Virus record (IMG/VR): IMGVR_UViG_3300008267_000131 | Span: 1-61,931 of that record | Length of the DNA: 61,931 nt | DNA from: a virus | Direction: 5' to 3' (one strand) | Shown here: positions 45,164 to 52,657 of the stretch, piece after piece | Position numbering within the stretch: position 1 is the stretch's first letter | Layout: each line of letters begins with the position of its first letter | Position numbers and translations under genes: made by a program | Notes under the pieces: generated by a model | Told to the model about the DNA's origin: nothing | Databases searched by the model: none | What the model saw: the letters and a program-made list of their open reading frames with translations, nothing else

Positions 45164-45198
45164 TTCTTGTATTATTGACGAGTCAATAAGTACAAGAA
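45164..45198. other. 35-bp inverted repeat / hairpin
   Basis: Arms TTCTTGTA and TACAAGAA enclose a second stem ATTGAC/GTCAAT with small internal loops. Possible RNA hairpin or dimer/tetramer protein site upstream of the early promoter. Confidence 0.55.
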
Positions 45199-45374
45199 AA
45201 CCCCCCAAAAACTCCCTTGGCTTGACTCGCTCTAACTTAGCGTGTGAAACTAAAGTAAGACTTTAGTCGTGTGTGAAGTTTGCGCTTGGGTTATGCTTGG
45301 GCTTTATGCGCCCTTATGCGATTACAATCCCCTTGCCATCCCTTTAGGGATGATTTCCCATTGTCTTGGATAGG

Positions 45375-45407
45375 TTTGGAAAGTTTCCGATGCTTGCCGT
45401 ATCTTTG
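45375..45407 (+). promoter_or_regulatory. Full Bacteroidota promoter TTTG-N21-TATCTTTG for the early region
   Basis: -33 TTTG at 45375-45378, 21-bp spacer, -7 TATCTTTG at 45400-45407. It drives the first early gene (ATG 45449) after a leader of about 35 nt that ends CCCCTTAATC before the ATG. Confidence 0.8.
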
Positions 45408-45448
45408 CAGCAGTTCAACCGGTCAACCGACCACAATTCCCCTTAATC

Positions 45449-45916
45449 ATGAAAACCACGACAACCACCCCAACCACCCGTAAGACTAACCGCAAGAGCA
45501 GCAAGGCTGCCCCACGTGTTAGTAGCAAGGCTACAAGTCTTGAATCAAAAGAGGCGAAGCCTCTGCCGAAGGACGTTTACTTCCGGCTTCGCTACCGATT
45601 GGCTTTACAAGCCAATAATCTTGGCTCTGCCAAGAAGTTTGCCAACATCCTTAAAAGGATGGAGGCTCCTTTGGAAGTTAAAGGTGAAACCTTTAAGACA
45701 ATGGCTAAAGCCATTGAGTACGTAGATTCATTGAAGGCTCCGAAGGCTACGCCGAAGGCTGCTCCGGTAGCAAAGAAGGTGCGTGAGCCGAAGGCCACGA
45801 GCGATTCTTTGGCTGAAGTGCTGAAGCAAATCAATGAGATGGCTACGAAGTACAATTGGTCTAAAGCCGAAGTAGCCAAAATGACTATGGCTGCTATTGA
45901 CAAGGTTGGTGCTTAA
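45449..45916 (+). CDS. Lys/Ala-rich basic protein, first early gene (155 aa)
   Basis: The N-terminal 35 residues are Thr/Lys/Ser-rich and disordered. A helical segment (about residues 40-95) is followed by a Lys/Ala/Pro linker and a C-terminal helical segment (120-150). The histone-like composition suggests a DNA-binding or host-takeover protein, but no family is recognised. It is driven by the strongest promoter-like site in the window and ends in a terminator that overlaps its stop codon, so it is probably made at high level. Confidence 0.7.
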   Translation: MKTTTTTPTTRKTNRKSSKAAPRVSSKATSLESKEAKPLPKDVYFRLRYRLALQANNLGSAKKFANILKRMEAPLEVKGETFKTMAKAIEYVDSLKAPKATPKAAPVAKKVREPKATSDSLAEVLKQINEMATKYNWSKAEVAKMTMAAIDKVGA

Positions 45917-45931
45917 GCATCAACCTTTTTT
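45904..45931 (+). terminator. Terminator overlapping the stop codon of the first early gene
   Basis: GGTTGGTGCTTAAGCATCAACC folds into an almost perfect hairpin (one G-T pair) followed by TTTTTT. The TAA stop is in the loop region. Confidence 0.75.
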
Positions 45932-45945
45932 ATTCTTTTAAATCT

Positions 45946-46071
45946 ATGAATACCTTCGAGATTACCCTTGACGGCAAGACTTACCGCATAGAGGCTTATA
46001 GCCTCCGTGAGGCAAAGACTGCCGCTGTTCTCCTTTCTATGAATCTTTATGAACTCCCCTTTGAACTTTAA
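45946..46071 (+). CDS. Small hypothetical protein (41 aa)
   Basis: ATG at 45946, TAA at 46069-46071. The product starts MNTFEITLDGKTYRIEAYSL, a strand-turn-strand, and ends in a helical/apolar part. The codon pattern is consistent with coding. Function unknown. Confidence 0.55.
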   Translation: MNTFEITLDGKTYRIEAYSLREAKTAAVLLSMNLYELPFEL

Positions 46072-46107
46072 TTTCTTTTGTCTAATCTTTGGAATCTTTC
46101 TAACACT

Positions 46108-46641
46108 ATGAAACCCTTTTCTGACCACGAAATGAGCCGAATTCAAGCGGCTCTCTTGCAGCGATTTTTAACCACCGAAGGTGCTTATCAAGACTACCTC
46201 AAAGCATTCAAGAGCGACAACGAGGAGGGCTATTCGCTATATGTTTATACCGGTGTTTCGACACATTTATTGTATACTTATTGCGCTATAATTTCTTCCT
46301 TTAATTGGGATTCACATTCAAGAGCCGAAGGAAAAACTTGGGCTGAACTCAATTCTGAGTCTACGGATTTCATAGAGTCAGAATATAAAAAGATAGACAA
46401 GTGGGTTAGGACTTCAGTCATAGCCTATGACCTTTATAGATTCCTTGGACACGAGGTCTTCGCTTCCTTTGTTGCCAATGTAGTAAGATGGAAAGTCATC
46501 AATGAATTGAAAGAATCTGAAGGGCTCAATATCATAGATGATGCGTTCACTTGGAAAGCAACATTTGAAGGTCACGACTTTTGGTCTGACTTAAGTGCTT
46601 CTTATGATGAATTCAAGACAAGTGAAGCCGCCGCACTTTAA
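46108..46641 (+). CDS. Hypothetical early protein (177 aa)
   Basis: Start chosen at the ATG at 46108 rather than the TTG 30 bp upstream. Helical protein with many aromatic residues and an acidic balance; no motif recognised. Between a 41-aa gene and the AAA+ ATPase gene. Confidence 0.6.
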   Translation: MKPFSDHEMSRIQAALLQRFLTTEGAYQDYLKAFKSDNEEGYSLYVYTGVSTHLLYTYCAIISSFNWDSHSRAEGKTWAELNSESTDFIESEYKKIDKWVRTSVIAYDLYRFLGHEVFASFVANVVRWKVINELKESEGLNIIDDAFTWKATFEGHDFWSDLSASYDEFKTSEAAAL

Positions 46642-46680
46642 TTCGGTAGCAAAATCCCTTAATCAATCAAAACCTTAATC

Positions 46681-48144
46681 ATGGAATTTTTAATCAAAAC
46701 CACGGCCGGTCAACAATTATCTTCTAAATCATTAGACACGGCACTTCGTGACGCCGGGCTTCACAAAGCCGGAGGCAGACTCACTAAATCTCAAGCCCTT
46801 TTTCGAATCAAGAAAAACGGAGCCTCTTTATACATCAGAAAGAATCACTATGAAGGCTGGACTTTAGTCGAAGACGTAGAGCAATTCACCTCGGGAGAAT
46901 CAACCTCTCAAGGCGGAAGCCCCGACGATGGACTCTCTGATTCTCAACCAATTCAATCAACCAACCCCGACATGACAACCACCACAATTCAACAAGAAGT
47001 AAAACAAAAGTCTAAAGCCGACCGCATTGCTGAACTCGAGCAAGAACTCAAGGACAAACAAGAGCGCAAGGAATCATTAGAGCAAGAGAAGCAAGAGCAT
47101 AAGAAAGACCTTGCCGAGGCTTGCGAACGCCAACAAAAACTCGAGGACATTGGTCTATGGGATGATGATTCTATGACTACTGCCCGTGAGTCTATTGAGC
47201 AGACCCAAGCCGATGCCCTAAGCCAAGCCGATGATGCTCAAGACTTGATAGAGCAGACCGAGCAGCGGATTGAGGAAATCGAGAAGGAACTCGAAGAACT
47301 CAAGGCTGCACCCGAGGAGTCTACTGATGTTCCGGTCGGCAAGAGCAAGGTCAAGCACCCAATGCAAGATGTCTTGATTCGTCGATGCAAGGCTGTTCAG
47401 ACCGCTCACAATATGAGTCAAGATGCTTTGTATCCTATGCTTGTTGGCCCGGCTGGCTCCGGTAAGACTACGGCAGCAAGGAATGTCGCTCTTGAGATAT
47501 TCGGTGAGACTGCTATCGAGGATGGCAAGTTCGGCATGATGTCTCTCAATGAAGAATCAGAACGCAGCGAAGGCTTCGGCTTCATTAGCCCTATCGACAA
47601 GATGTACAAGTCTACGGACTTCCGCAGAATCTATGAGAACGGCGGAGTATTCTTACTTGATGAGGTCGATGCTGCCAACGCCAACACCTTGACTGCTCTG
47701 AACGCTGCTATCTCGGCTCCGTTTGCTTCATTCCCCGACAAGATTGTCAAGCGCAGCCCTGACTTTATTCTGATTGCAGCAGCCAACACCTTCGGCAACG
47801 GAGCGGATGGCTTGTATGTTGGTCGGAATGAATTAGACGCAGCGACTCGTGACCGATTCTTGACTATGGTTTGGAACTACGATTGGGATGGCATTCGTGC
47901 TGCTCGCCCCGGACACAAGGCTCTTGTGACTCTTATTGAGCGGTTGTCTAACGCTGCCATTTCATTAGAGATGCAGCACATTATCTCTCCTCGGGCTGCA
48001 CTCTTTGCTCCATTCATGATTGCTCAAGGTGATTCATTGAAGGAGGCACTTGATGCTTGTGTATTCAAAGGACTACCGAAGGATGATGTAGATACTCTGC
48101 TATCCAAAGTAGGTATGTCTGTCTCTGAATTGGAAACTATCTAA
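46681..48144 (+). CDS. AAA+ ATPase, MoxR/CobS-like (487 aa)
   Basis: The N-terminal domain (residues 1-70) is small and basic. A long coiled coil (about 108-210) links it to an AAA+ module: Walker A GPAGSGKTT (256-264), Walker B FLLDEVD (324-330), sensor-1 Asn369 in IAAANTFGNG, and the DAATRDRF arginine-finger motif near 387-393. This pattern is that of MoxR/CobS/dynein-like ATPases that remodel protein complexes, often with a VWA-domain partner. The gene at 48238 may encode that partner. It is preceded by the leader motif CCTTAATC-ATG. The substrate is unknown. Confidence 0.85.
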   Translation: MEFLIKTTAGQQLSSKSLDTALRDAGLHKAGGRLTKSQALFRIKKNGASLYIRKNHYEGWTLVEDVEQFTSGESTSQGGSPDDGLSDSQPIQSTNPDMTTTTIQQEVKQKSKADRIAELEQELKDKQERKESLEQEKQEHKKDLAEACERQQKLEDIGLWDDDSMTTARESIEQTQADALSQADDAQDLIEQTEQRIEEIEKELEELKAAPEESTDVPVGKSKVKHPMQDVLIRRCKAVQTAHNMSQDALYPMLVGPAGSGKTTAARNVALEIFGETAIEDGKFGMMSLNEESERSEGFGFISPIDKMYKSTDFRRIYENGGVFLLDEVDAANANTLTALNAAISAPFASFPDKIVKRSPDFILIAAANTFGNGADGLYVGRNELDAATRDRFLTMVWNYDWDGIRAARPGHKALVTLIERLSNAAISLEMQHIISPRAALFAPFMIAQGDSLKEALDACVFKGLPKDDVDTLLSKVGMSVSELETI

Positions 48145-48154
48145 TTGATTCAAT

Positions 48155-48226
48155 ATGATTATTATTGCCGTGTTCCTTGTGCTTGTTGCACTTGCTTATG
48201 ACACTTCCAAAGAAATTCACCATTAA
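48155..48226 (+). CDS. Possible micro-peptide with one TM helix (23 aa)
   Basis: ATG at 48155, TAA at 48224-48226. The peptide MIIIAVFLVLVALAYD is a clear membrane helix followed by a short polar tail. It lies in the 93-bp gap between the ATPase gene and the 282-aa gene. Short length makes it uncertain. Confidence 0.35.
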   Translation: MIIIAVFLVLVALAYDTSKEIHH

Positions 48227-48237
48227 AATTCAAAGAC

Positions 48238-49086
48238 ATGATTTACAAACACATGTATGATTCCCCTCGGGAATTGTTTCAGTTAGCCAAATCGCTGGCT
48301 ATGACCGGACAATCTTCTCACAACGGAGATGCCGATTTTACAGGTACCGAATCTTTTGAGGAGGCCGTAGCCCTAACCGACAACGGATGGAATCCAAGCG
48401 AACTCAAAGCCAAAGCCAAGTCTATTGGACTACGAGCCGAGAAGCAGCGGATGTCTACCAAGAAGGATAACCGGGGCAGCACTCTTTTGATTGACCGATA
48501 CACCGAAGGCAGTCCCGATTGCTTCCGCCGTAAGTATCGAGAGCCAAAGGAGGACAAGCATATTCCCTTAATCTTTGAGGTGAATGAGCCGGCTTCGGTC
48601 AGCAAGAATCAAATGTTCCTCAAGGCTTCGGTAATAACGCAAGTCGTAGAGAATCTGCGCAAGCAAGGAATCTCGACAAGTATCTATGCCTACTTCGCAG
48701 TCCATGGTTACGAACTTGAAATCATTGAGGCTATCCCGGTGAAGAAGCGCAGCGAGCGTCTGCAGATTCATAAACTTGGGGCGATGATGCACCCTTCCTC
48801 CTTCAGAAGAATCTACTTTGGTAGACTCGAGAACGGCAGCAAAGGTCGCAAGTCAGAGAACAATGTACTCAAAGATTGGCAGAAGATGCCCTTCGGTAGC
48901 GGCTATGGTCGACCCACCAAGGAATTGTCTACCAACGCAGTTCAGTTTATCAAAGACTCTCTGAAAATTGACCGAGCCATCATTATCTCGTCTATCTATG
49001 AATCAAGCATTAGCCTCCGCAATGAGAATGATGCAGCCAAATGGGTAAACAAGATTGTCGATGACTGCAATGCGATGTTCAAATGA
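48238..49086 (+). CDS. Hypothetical protein, possible VWA/CobT-like partner of the AAA+ ATPase (282 aa)
   Basis: The segment VSKNQMFLKASVITQVVENL followed by a beta strand (YAYFAVHGYELEIIEAIPV), then MMHPSSFRRIYFGRLE and a GYGRP motif, matches what I recall of phage proteins annotated as VWA-like next to CobS-type ATPases. A canonical MIDAS motif (DxSxS) was not seen, so metal binding is doubtful. The gene follows the AAA+ gene, supporting a functional pair. The last 20 residues are coupled to the next membrane protein gene (4-bp overlap). Confidence 0.6.
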   Translation: MIYKHMYDSPRELFQLAKSLAMTGQSSHNGDADFTGTESFEEAVALTDNGWNPSELKAKAKSIGLRAEKQRMSTKKDNRGSTLLIDRYTEGSPDCFRRKYREPKEDKHIPLIFEVNEPASVSKNQMFLKASVITQVVENLRKQGISTSIYAYFAVHGYELEIIEAIPVKKRSERLQIHKLGAMMHPSSFRRIYFGRLENGSKGRKSENNVLKDWQKMPFGSGYGRPTKELSTNAVQFIKDSLKIDRAIIISSIYESSISLRNENDAAKWVNKIVDDCNAMFK

Positions 49087-49277
49087 AGAATCGCTATGTA
49101 TCCGCACTACTTGTTTTAGTCTTTGTCTATCTCACGACTAAAGCATTGGAGGCCGCAAGCAATGCGGCTTCCTTTCATCAGCACGTCAGATGGGATGCTA
49201 TATTCATATATGAAGGCATCCTACTTCTGATTGCAACTCTCCTCCTTGTCTTATCCTTAATCTCCAAAATCAAATGA
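49083..49277 (+). CDS. Small membrane protein, two TM helices (64 aa)
   Basis: Hydrophobic segments at residues 5-20 and 42-61 flank a polar middle. Overlaps both neighbours by 4 bp (ATGA). Unknown role; could alter the host membrane early in infection. Confidence 0.6.
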   Translation: MKNRYVSALLVLVFVYLTTKALEAASNAASFHQHVRWDAIFIYEGILLLIATLLLVLSLISKIK

Positions 49278-49768
49278 CACTCTCTTCTGAAATCAAATGG
49301 ATGGCTTTCAAAGCCGCACTCGAAACCAATCTCGATAGCCTTGTTCAAACCTTCCGAGGTGAGAAGGCTGGCATCACTATGAATGACGCTATGGAATTCA
49401 TAGACAAGCACTTCAAAAATTCTCTTGGTCATGACCTTGAGTATCATATTCGAAACAATGTCAAGCCCGACCACAAGGCAGCCAACAAAATGGTTGTCGA
49501 AACGCAGATGGGCGTTATACATTCTATCGAAAAGAATCTTGAAGAGCATGATGAAGTCTTATTAGACAAGCAGTCGGTAACGCAGTTTGCTCAAGCAGCA
49601 GTATGGATGCCGATAATGTTAGGGGTTGCTTTAGACATGTGCTATGTCAACTTCCAACATCATGGAATGATTGATGTTCAAATAGATTCAGTCATAGATG
49701 CCGGAACCGAAGAGGTATCCGGTGAACTCGATGACCTTCTCGGTGGACTTGGAATCACTAAAGAATAA
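49274..49768 (+). CDS. Hypothetical protein (164 aa)
   Basis: Helical, slightly acidic protein with a hydrophobic patch near residues 105-125. No motif recognised. Last gene before the terminator at 49793-49821, so it closes the AAA+ unit. Confidence 0.6.
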   Translation: MTLSSEIKWMAFKAALETNLDSLVQTFRGEKAGITMNDAMEFIDKHFKNSLGHDLEYHIRNNVKPDHKAANKMVVETQMGVIHSIEKNLEEHDEVLLDKQSVTQFAQAAVWMPIMLGVALDMCYVNFQHHGMIDVQIDSVIDAGTEEVSGELDDLLGGLGITKE

Positions 49769-49792
49769 TCTGCGCAATTAGTTGAACTTGAT

Positions 49793-49821
49793 GGGGAAGG
49801 GCGCAGCCTTCCCCTTCTTTT
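49793..49821 (+). terminator. Terminator after the AAA+ unit
   Basis: GGGGAAGG/CCTTCCCC stem with a 6-nt loop followed by TTCTTTT on the plus strand. Confidence 0.75.
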
Positions 49822-49838
49822 AAATCCCTTAATTAATC

Positions 49839-49973
49839 ATGAACATACCACAAACAATCCAAGTCCCCGTCTACTACTACATTGCAGACAACGGACAACC
49901 CGTATTCGACATTGAACAAATGGAAGAATACTTTGCTCAAGAATTAGATAAATTGGAAAATCAAGAATACTAA
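49839..49973 (+). CDS. Small acidic protein (44 aa)
   Basis: ATG at 49839, TAA at 49971-49973. Tyr/Glu/Gln-rich peptide (MNIPQTIQVPVYYYIADNGQ onward) with an acidic helical C-terminus. Preceded by the CTTAATTAATC leader motif, which supports the start. Function unknown. Confidence 0.55.
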   Translation: MNIPQTIQVPVYYYIADNGQPVFDIEQMEEYFAQELDKLENQEY

Positions 49974-49979
49974 TTAATC

Positions 49980-50342
49980 ATGACACAACTTCAAACAATA
50001 GACAACTTCATCCTTTATATCACGTCTGCTTCAAGTAGTCAAGATGATTTATTCGATGAGCCGATGACATTCACGCCACGTCAACTATATGACTTGGCAG
50101 ATGTCTATTCTAAACAAGAATCTTCAAATGATAAGATTCATGTTTGCACCCACTTCCTTGGAACAACCGCCGATGTCGATGACTTCACGTTTGAATGGAT
50201 GAGTCTACTTGGTAGCCCGGTAACGGCAGAACTAAAGAAAGATTCTATGGGAGCGGTGAAGGCTTGGTATTGCGAGGCTTTTGTCACGAAAGACCAAATA
50301 GAATCTTTTGACATGAAATCAGATTGGATAATTAACAACTAA
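49980..50342 (+). CDS. Hypothetical early protein (120 aa)
   Basis: Acidic alpha/beta protein; no motif recognised. The leader TAATTAATC precedes its ATG. One of a string of short early genes with gaps of 2-7 bp. Confidence 0.6.
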   Translation: MTQLQTIDNFILYITSASSSQDDLFDEPMTFTPRQLYDLADVYSKQESSNDKIHVCTHFLGTTADVDDFTFEWMSLLGSPVTAELKKDSMGAVKAWYCEAFVTKDQIESFDMKSDWIINN

Positions 50343-50349
50343 CACAACT

Positions 50350-50553
50350 ATGGAAACAAATCACATGGATTCTTACGGAGTCTTTTGTATGTGCGACCGA
50401 CTATTGACGTTTGGCGTATTAGACATCGATGAACTCGATACACGATGGGAAGTGTCTATTGCCGAATACAACAAGTTCCTAAAAAGCAAGTACAATGTTG
50501 ACACCAAGAGCGAACTTGACTGCATTGATGAATACATAACCAACACATTCTAA
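50350..50553 (+). CDS. Hypothetical early protein (67 aa)
   Basis: Acidic, helical C-terminus, two early cysteines (CMC) near residue 14. Separated by 7 bp from the previous and 2 bp from the next gene. Function unknown. Confidence 0.55.
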   Translation: METNHMDSYGVFCMCDRLLTFGVLDIDELDTRWEVSIAEYNKFLKSKYNVDTKSELDCIDEYITNTF

Positions 50554-50555
50554 TT

Positions 50556-50867
50556 ATGGAAACCACATTCAACAAGTACAAGTACCTACAAGAACTAATC
50601 AATGAAGTCAAAGAAGGCATAGCCGATGGGACTATCAAAGATTGGGATGATGTATGCGACCTCGTAGACAATTCTATTTCTAATGAAGTTATATACTACG
50701 ACGACTCATTGCAAATCATATCTCAAACCGGTCTATATGATTGGTCTGGTATTGATGATGACCTGATTACCGATGTGACTCGTGTTGCCTATTGGGGCTT
50801 ACACAACTTTGTCTTTGAAGAATCAGAAGATGAGTTTAACTCAACAATCTTTAATCTACATGAATAG
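50556..50867 (+). CDS. Hypothetical acidic early protein (103 aa)
   Basis: Strongly acidic helical protein (many Asp/Glu), a composition seen in anti-host inhibitors and DNA mimics, though no family is recognised. Overlaps the next gene start by 8 bp. Confidence 0.55.
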   Translation: METTFNKYKYLQELINEVKEGIADGTIKDWDDVCDLVDNSISNEVIYYDDSLQIISQTGLYDWSGIDDDLITDVTRVAYWGLHNFVFEESEDEFNSTIFNLHE

Positions 50868-51108
50868 TCTTGAGTCAAAGATTAAAGCAATCCTCGAGAG
50901 GGGCGGCACTACTGCCGCTCCTTCGGGGGATGCCGAATGGAAGCCACAACGAGGAGAGATGGTGTATGTTACTGATGACCCCGAAGATTCAATAGAGCGA
51001 TGCCTACTCAGAGAATACATTGTGCAAGATGAGAAAGGAAAGCATTGGGCTTGGTCTAAAGAAAAAACGGATAAAGTATCTTGGCTTTATGTCTTCCAAA
51101 AGAAATAG
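50860..51108 (+). CDS. Hypothetical early protein (82 aa)
   Basis: Start at the ATG at 50860, overlapping the end of the previous gene, not the earlier in-frame start inside it. Beta-rich C-terminal half with YVTDDPEDSIERCLLREYI and HWAW. Unknown function. Confidence 0.55.
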   Translation: MNSLESKIKAILERGGTTAAPSGDAEWKPQRGEMVYVTDDPEDSIERCLLREYIVQDEKGKHWAWSKEKTDKVSWLYVFQKK

Positions 51109-51241
51109 ATTTTATGAGGCATTCAATGCCGACACTCTCCGCTATGATGTCATAGACCGGAAGAGTCATAAGATAGTCCGTACCTTCGACAAGAAGTACG
51201 GGGCTATGATGTGGTCACTTATGTTAAACAACCGGGAATAA
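51089..51241 (+). CDS. Hypothetical small protein (50 aa)
   Basis: Starts at the ATG at 51089 within the end of the previous gene (20-bp overlap). The strand-rich, basic peptide RYDVIDRKSHKIVRTFDKKY is a pattern seen in small phage proteins. Function unknown. Confidence 0.55.
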   Translation: MSSKRNRFYEAFNADTLRYDVIDRKSHKIVRTFDKKYGAMMWSLMLNNRE

Positions 51242-51261
51242 TCCCACTAATCCTTAATCCT

Positions 51262-51420
51262 ATGAATGATTTAGATTTAGAACTCGTAAACATGTATATT
51301 CAAATGAAGCGGTCAGGGCATGGTCGTGCCGCTTTAGAACACAAGATTATCTGCAAAGACAAGGGGCATTACTCTGCCGTGTCTAAGATGAATCAGTATG
51401 ATGATGGAATCGAAGATTAA
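51262..51420 (+). CDS. Hypothetical small protein (52 aa)
   Basis: ATG at 51262 preceded by CCTTAATCCT. Acidic N-terminus, Lys/His-rich middle, acidic end. Overlaps the next gene by 23 bp. No motif recognised. Confidence 0.5.
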   Translation: MNDLDLELVNMYIQMKRSGHGRAALEHKIICKDKGHYSAVSKMNQYDDGIED

Positions 51421-51625
51421 GTATGCGGTCGCAGTCGAGGGGTTATACATTGAGGTAACCCCCGACGCAGCCGATAGACTTCTCAAGGCAACCGAATACC
51501 TGGTGCTAAAGTCTAAAGGTCGTGATGTCTATCCAGCCCTTGCGCTTGCGCTCGATGAATTGGCTGAGCTCTCGGGAAAGCGTACCGAAACTGACAACGG
51601 GGATGCCCAAATAAATCTCCCGTAA
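51398..51625 (+). CDS. Hypothetical small protein (75 aa)
   Basis: Helical protein; three consecutive Met codons near the start leave the exact start open (51398 or 51404). Ends before the promoter at 51644-51673. Function unknown. Confidence 0.5.
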   Translation: MMMESKIKYAVAVEGLYIEVTPDAADRLLKATEYLVLKSKGRDVYPALALALDELAELSGKRTETDNGDAQINLP

Positions 51626-51643
51626 AATTTTTGGAAACTTTCC

Positions 51644-51673
51644 TTGTGTAATTGAAATTTGTTTTTATCTTTG
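51644..51673 (+). promoter_or_regulatory. Promoter TTG-N19-TATCTTTG for the second early unit
   Basis: TTG at 51644-51646, 19-bp spacer, exact TATCTTTG at 51666-51673. An AT-rich leader of about 35 nt leads to the ATG at 51712. Confidence 0.7.
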
Positions 51674-51711
51674 TCGAGCAAAGTTGTTTTTGCAAAACTA
51701 AAATTTGATTT

Positions 51712-52098
51712 ATGAAACACTACGTTAAAGGGGTCGTAATCGACCCGAATCTCCAAACCGTATCTACTGCGGAAATCGCTGCAGATGAGGATGGTACGGT
51801 AAATCTTGGCGCACTATATGATGTGCTCGGATGCAACCTAGTAGATAGGTTCTCACTATCATCAGATGCCGACCTTATCATCGACGACGAGGGGCTGCTT
51901 AAGCCAAACAATCCCGGTTTTAAGATTGGAGATTATCCACGTTACTTCGCAGGCAAGGCTCTTATCTTGCGTGTAGATGGTGGCGAGTGGGTAAGCGTAC
52001 CGGCTGTAAACCTTGAGGCGTTGTACTCCATGATTGAGTGGGCTGCGCCTTCGGAGGTACAAGAGCAAGACATGAGTGTTAAAGTAACTACTATGTAA
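51712..52098 (+). CDS. DUF3846-like protein (128 aa)
   Basis: Contains the DUF3846 pattern: an acidic Asp/Glu-rich start, DDEGLLKPNNPGFKI, then GDYPRYFAGKALILRVD. DUF3846 proteins are small, widespread in phages and of unknown function. First gene after the 51.65-kb promoter. Confidence 0.65.
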   Translation: MKHYVKGVVIDPNLQTVSTAEIAADEDGTVNLGALYDVLGCNLVDRFSLSSDADLIIDDEGLLKPNNPGFKIGDYPRYFAGKALILRVDGGEWVSVPAVNLEALYSMIEWAAPSEVQEQDMSVKVTTM

Positions 52099-52104
52099 TT
52101 AGCC

Positions 52105-52443
52105 ATGGAAAAAGTTGAATCAATTATTGAGCGCACTATCAAGGAACTTGAGAAGCGTGGCTACAACGTAAAGCAGTCTAGGAAGCAAAAGAACTCTAGC
52201 AAGTCAAAGTCCGTAGATGTTTCATTCGCAAAGAAACTGATGTTCGAGTCTATGTATCGCATACATGAGATAGCAAAAGACAAGGCTCAGTACAATCGGA
52301 TGTACTACGTTCTTAACAGCGAGGCTTCTTTTTCACACGAAGACGCAATGACTATCATTGACTTTCATTCACGTCAGTCCATGATTATACAACAATTAAT
52401 GCATGAATATTTCAAAGAAAAAACCCAAGCCATTAGTGAGTGA
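52105..52443 (+). CDS. Hypothetical basic helical protein (112 aa)
   Basis: Lys/Ser-rich N-terminus then helices; no motif recognised. Its end overlaps the HTH gene by 41 bp in another frame. Confidence 0.55.
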   Translation: MEKVESIIERTIKELEKRGYNVKQSRKQKNSSKSKSVDVSFAKKLMFESMYRIHEIAKDKAQYNRMYYVLNSEASFSHEDAMTIIDFHSRQSMIIQQLMHEYFKEKTQAISE

Positions 52444-52657
52444 ATCTCTTAAGTCAGCTTGTTTTATGATTTCGGAGACAAAGGGTTATCGTGGTATGGG
52501 CATCACGTCTATTGCCAAAGATTGTGGAGTAGGCCAAGACCGGCTGTACAAAATCATCGAAGGCAAGAGCGGGGTGCGTGGACTTCCATTCGAGGTCTAC
52601 CACAAAATGTCAAAACGATTCCCATTTGTCGAAGAACTGCTATCGAGGGCGTTGTGA
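52403..52657 (+). CDS. Helix-turn-helix DNA-binding protein (84 aa)
   Basis: Residues 30-62 (GMGITSIAKDCGVGQDRLYK) fit a helix-turn-helix, with a basic N-terminus. Could be a regulator of early or origin-adjacent genes; the target is unknown. Overlaps the 112-aa gene and is coupled to the HNH gene by GTGA. Confidence 0.55.
   Translation: MNISKKKPKPLVSESLKSACFMISETKGYRGMGITSIAKDCGVGQDRLYKIIEGKSGVRGLPFEVYHKMSKRFPFVEELLSRAL

Larger units (their letters stand above)
44711..45374. other. Non-coding control region between divergent units
   Basis: No convincing gene is present. The plus strand is C-rich in the left half (for example four C-runs between 44819 and 44856, a potential G-quadruplex on the minus strand). 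Dyads present: three ATAG-N7-CTAT sites (44732-44915), TAAAACT-AAA-AGTTTTA (45092-45108), a 35-bp hairpin (45164-45198) and ACTAAAG-N5-CTTTAGT (45249-45267). GGCTTTCAG/GGCTGAAAG copies form a distant inverted repeat about 100 bp apart. It separates the GroES/tRNA unit from the early operon and is the longest non-coding stretch in the window. Confidence 0.7.

Noticed and set aside
45280-45483. 67-codon plus-strand frame in the control region
   Set aside because: It spans the early promoter and the start of the 45449 gene; low-complexity His/Asn/Pro end, not coding-like.
52403-52657. Lysogeny repressor
   Set aside because: The HTH protein stands alone in an early operon without an integrase, antirepressor or operator pair, so lysogeny is not supported.
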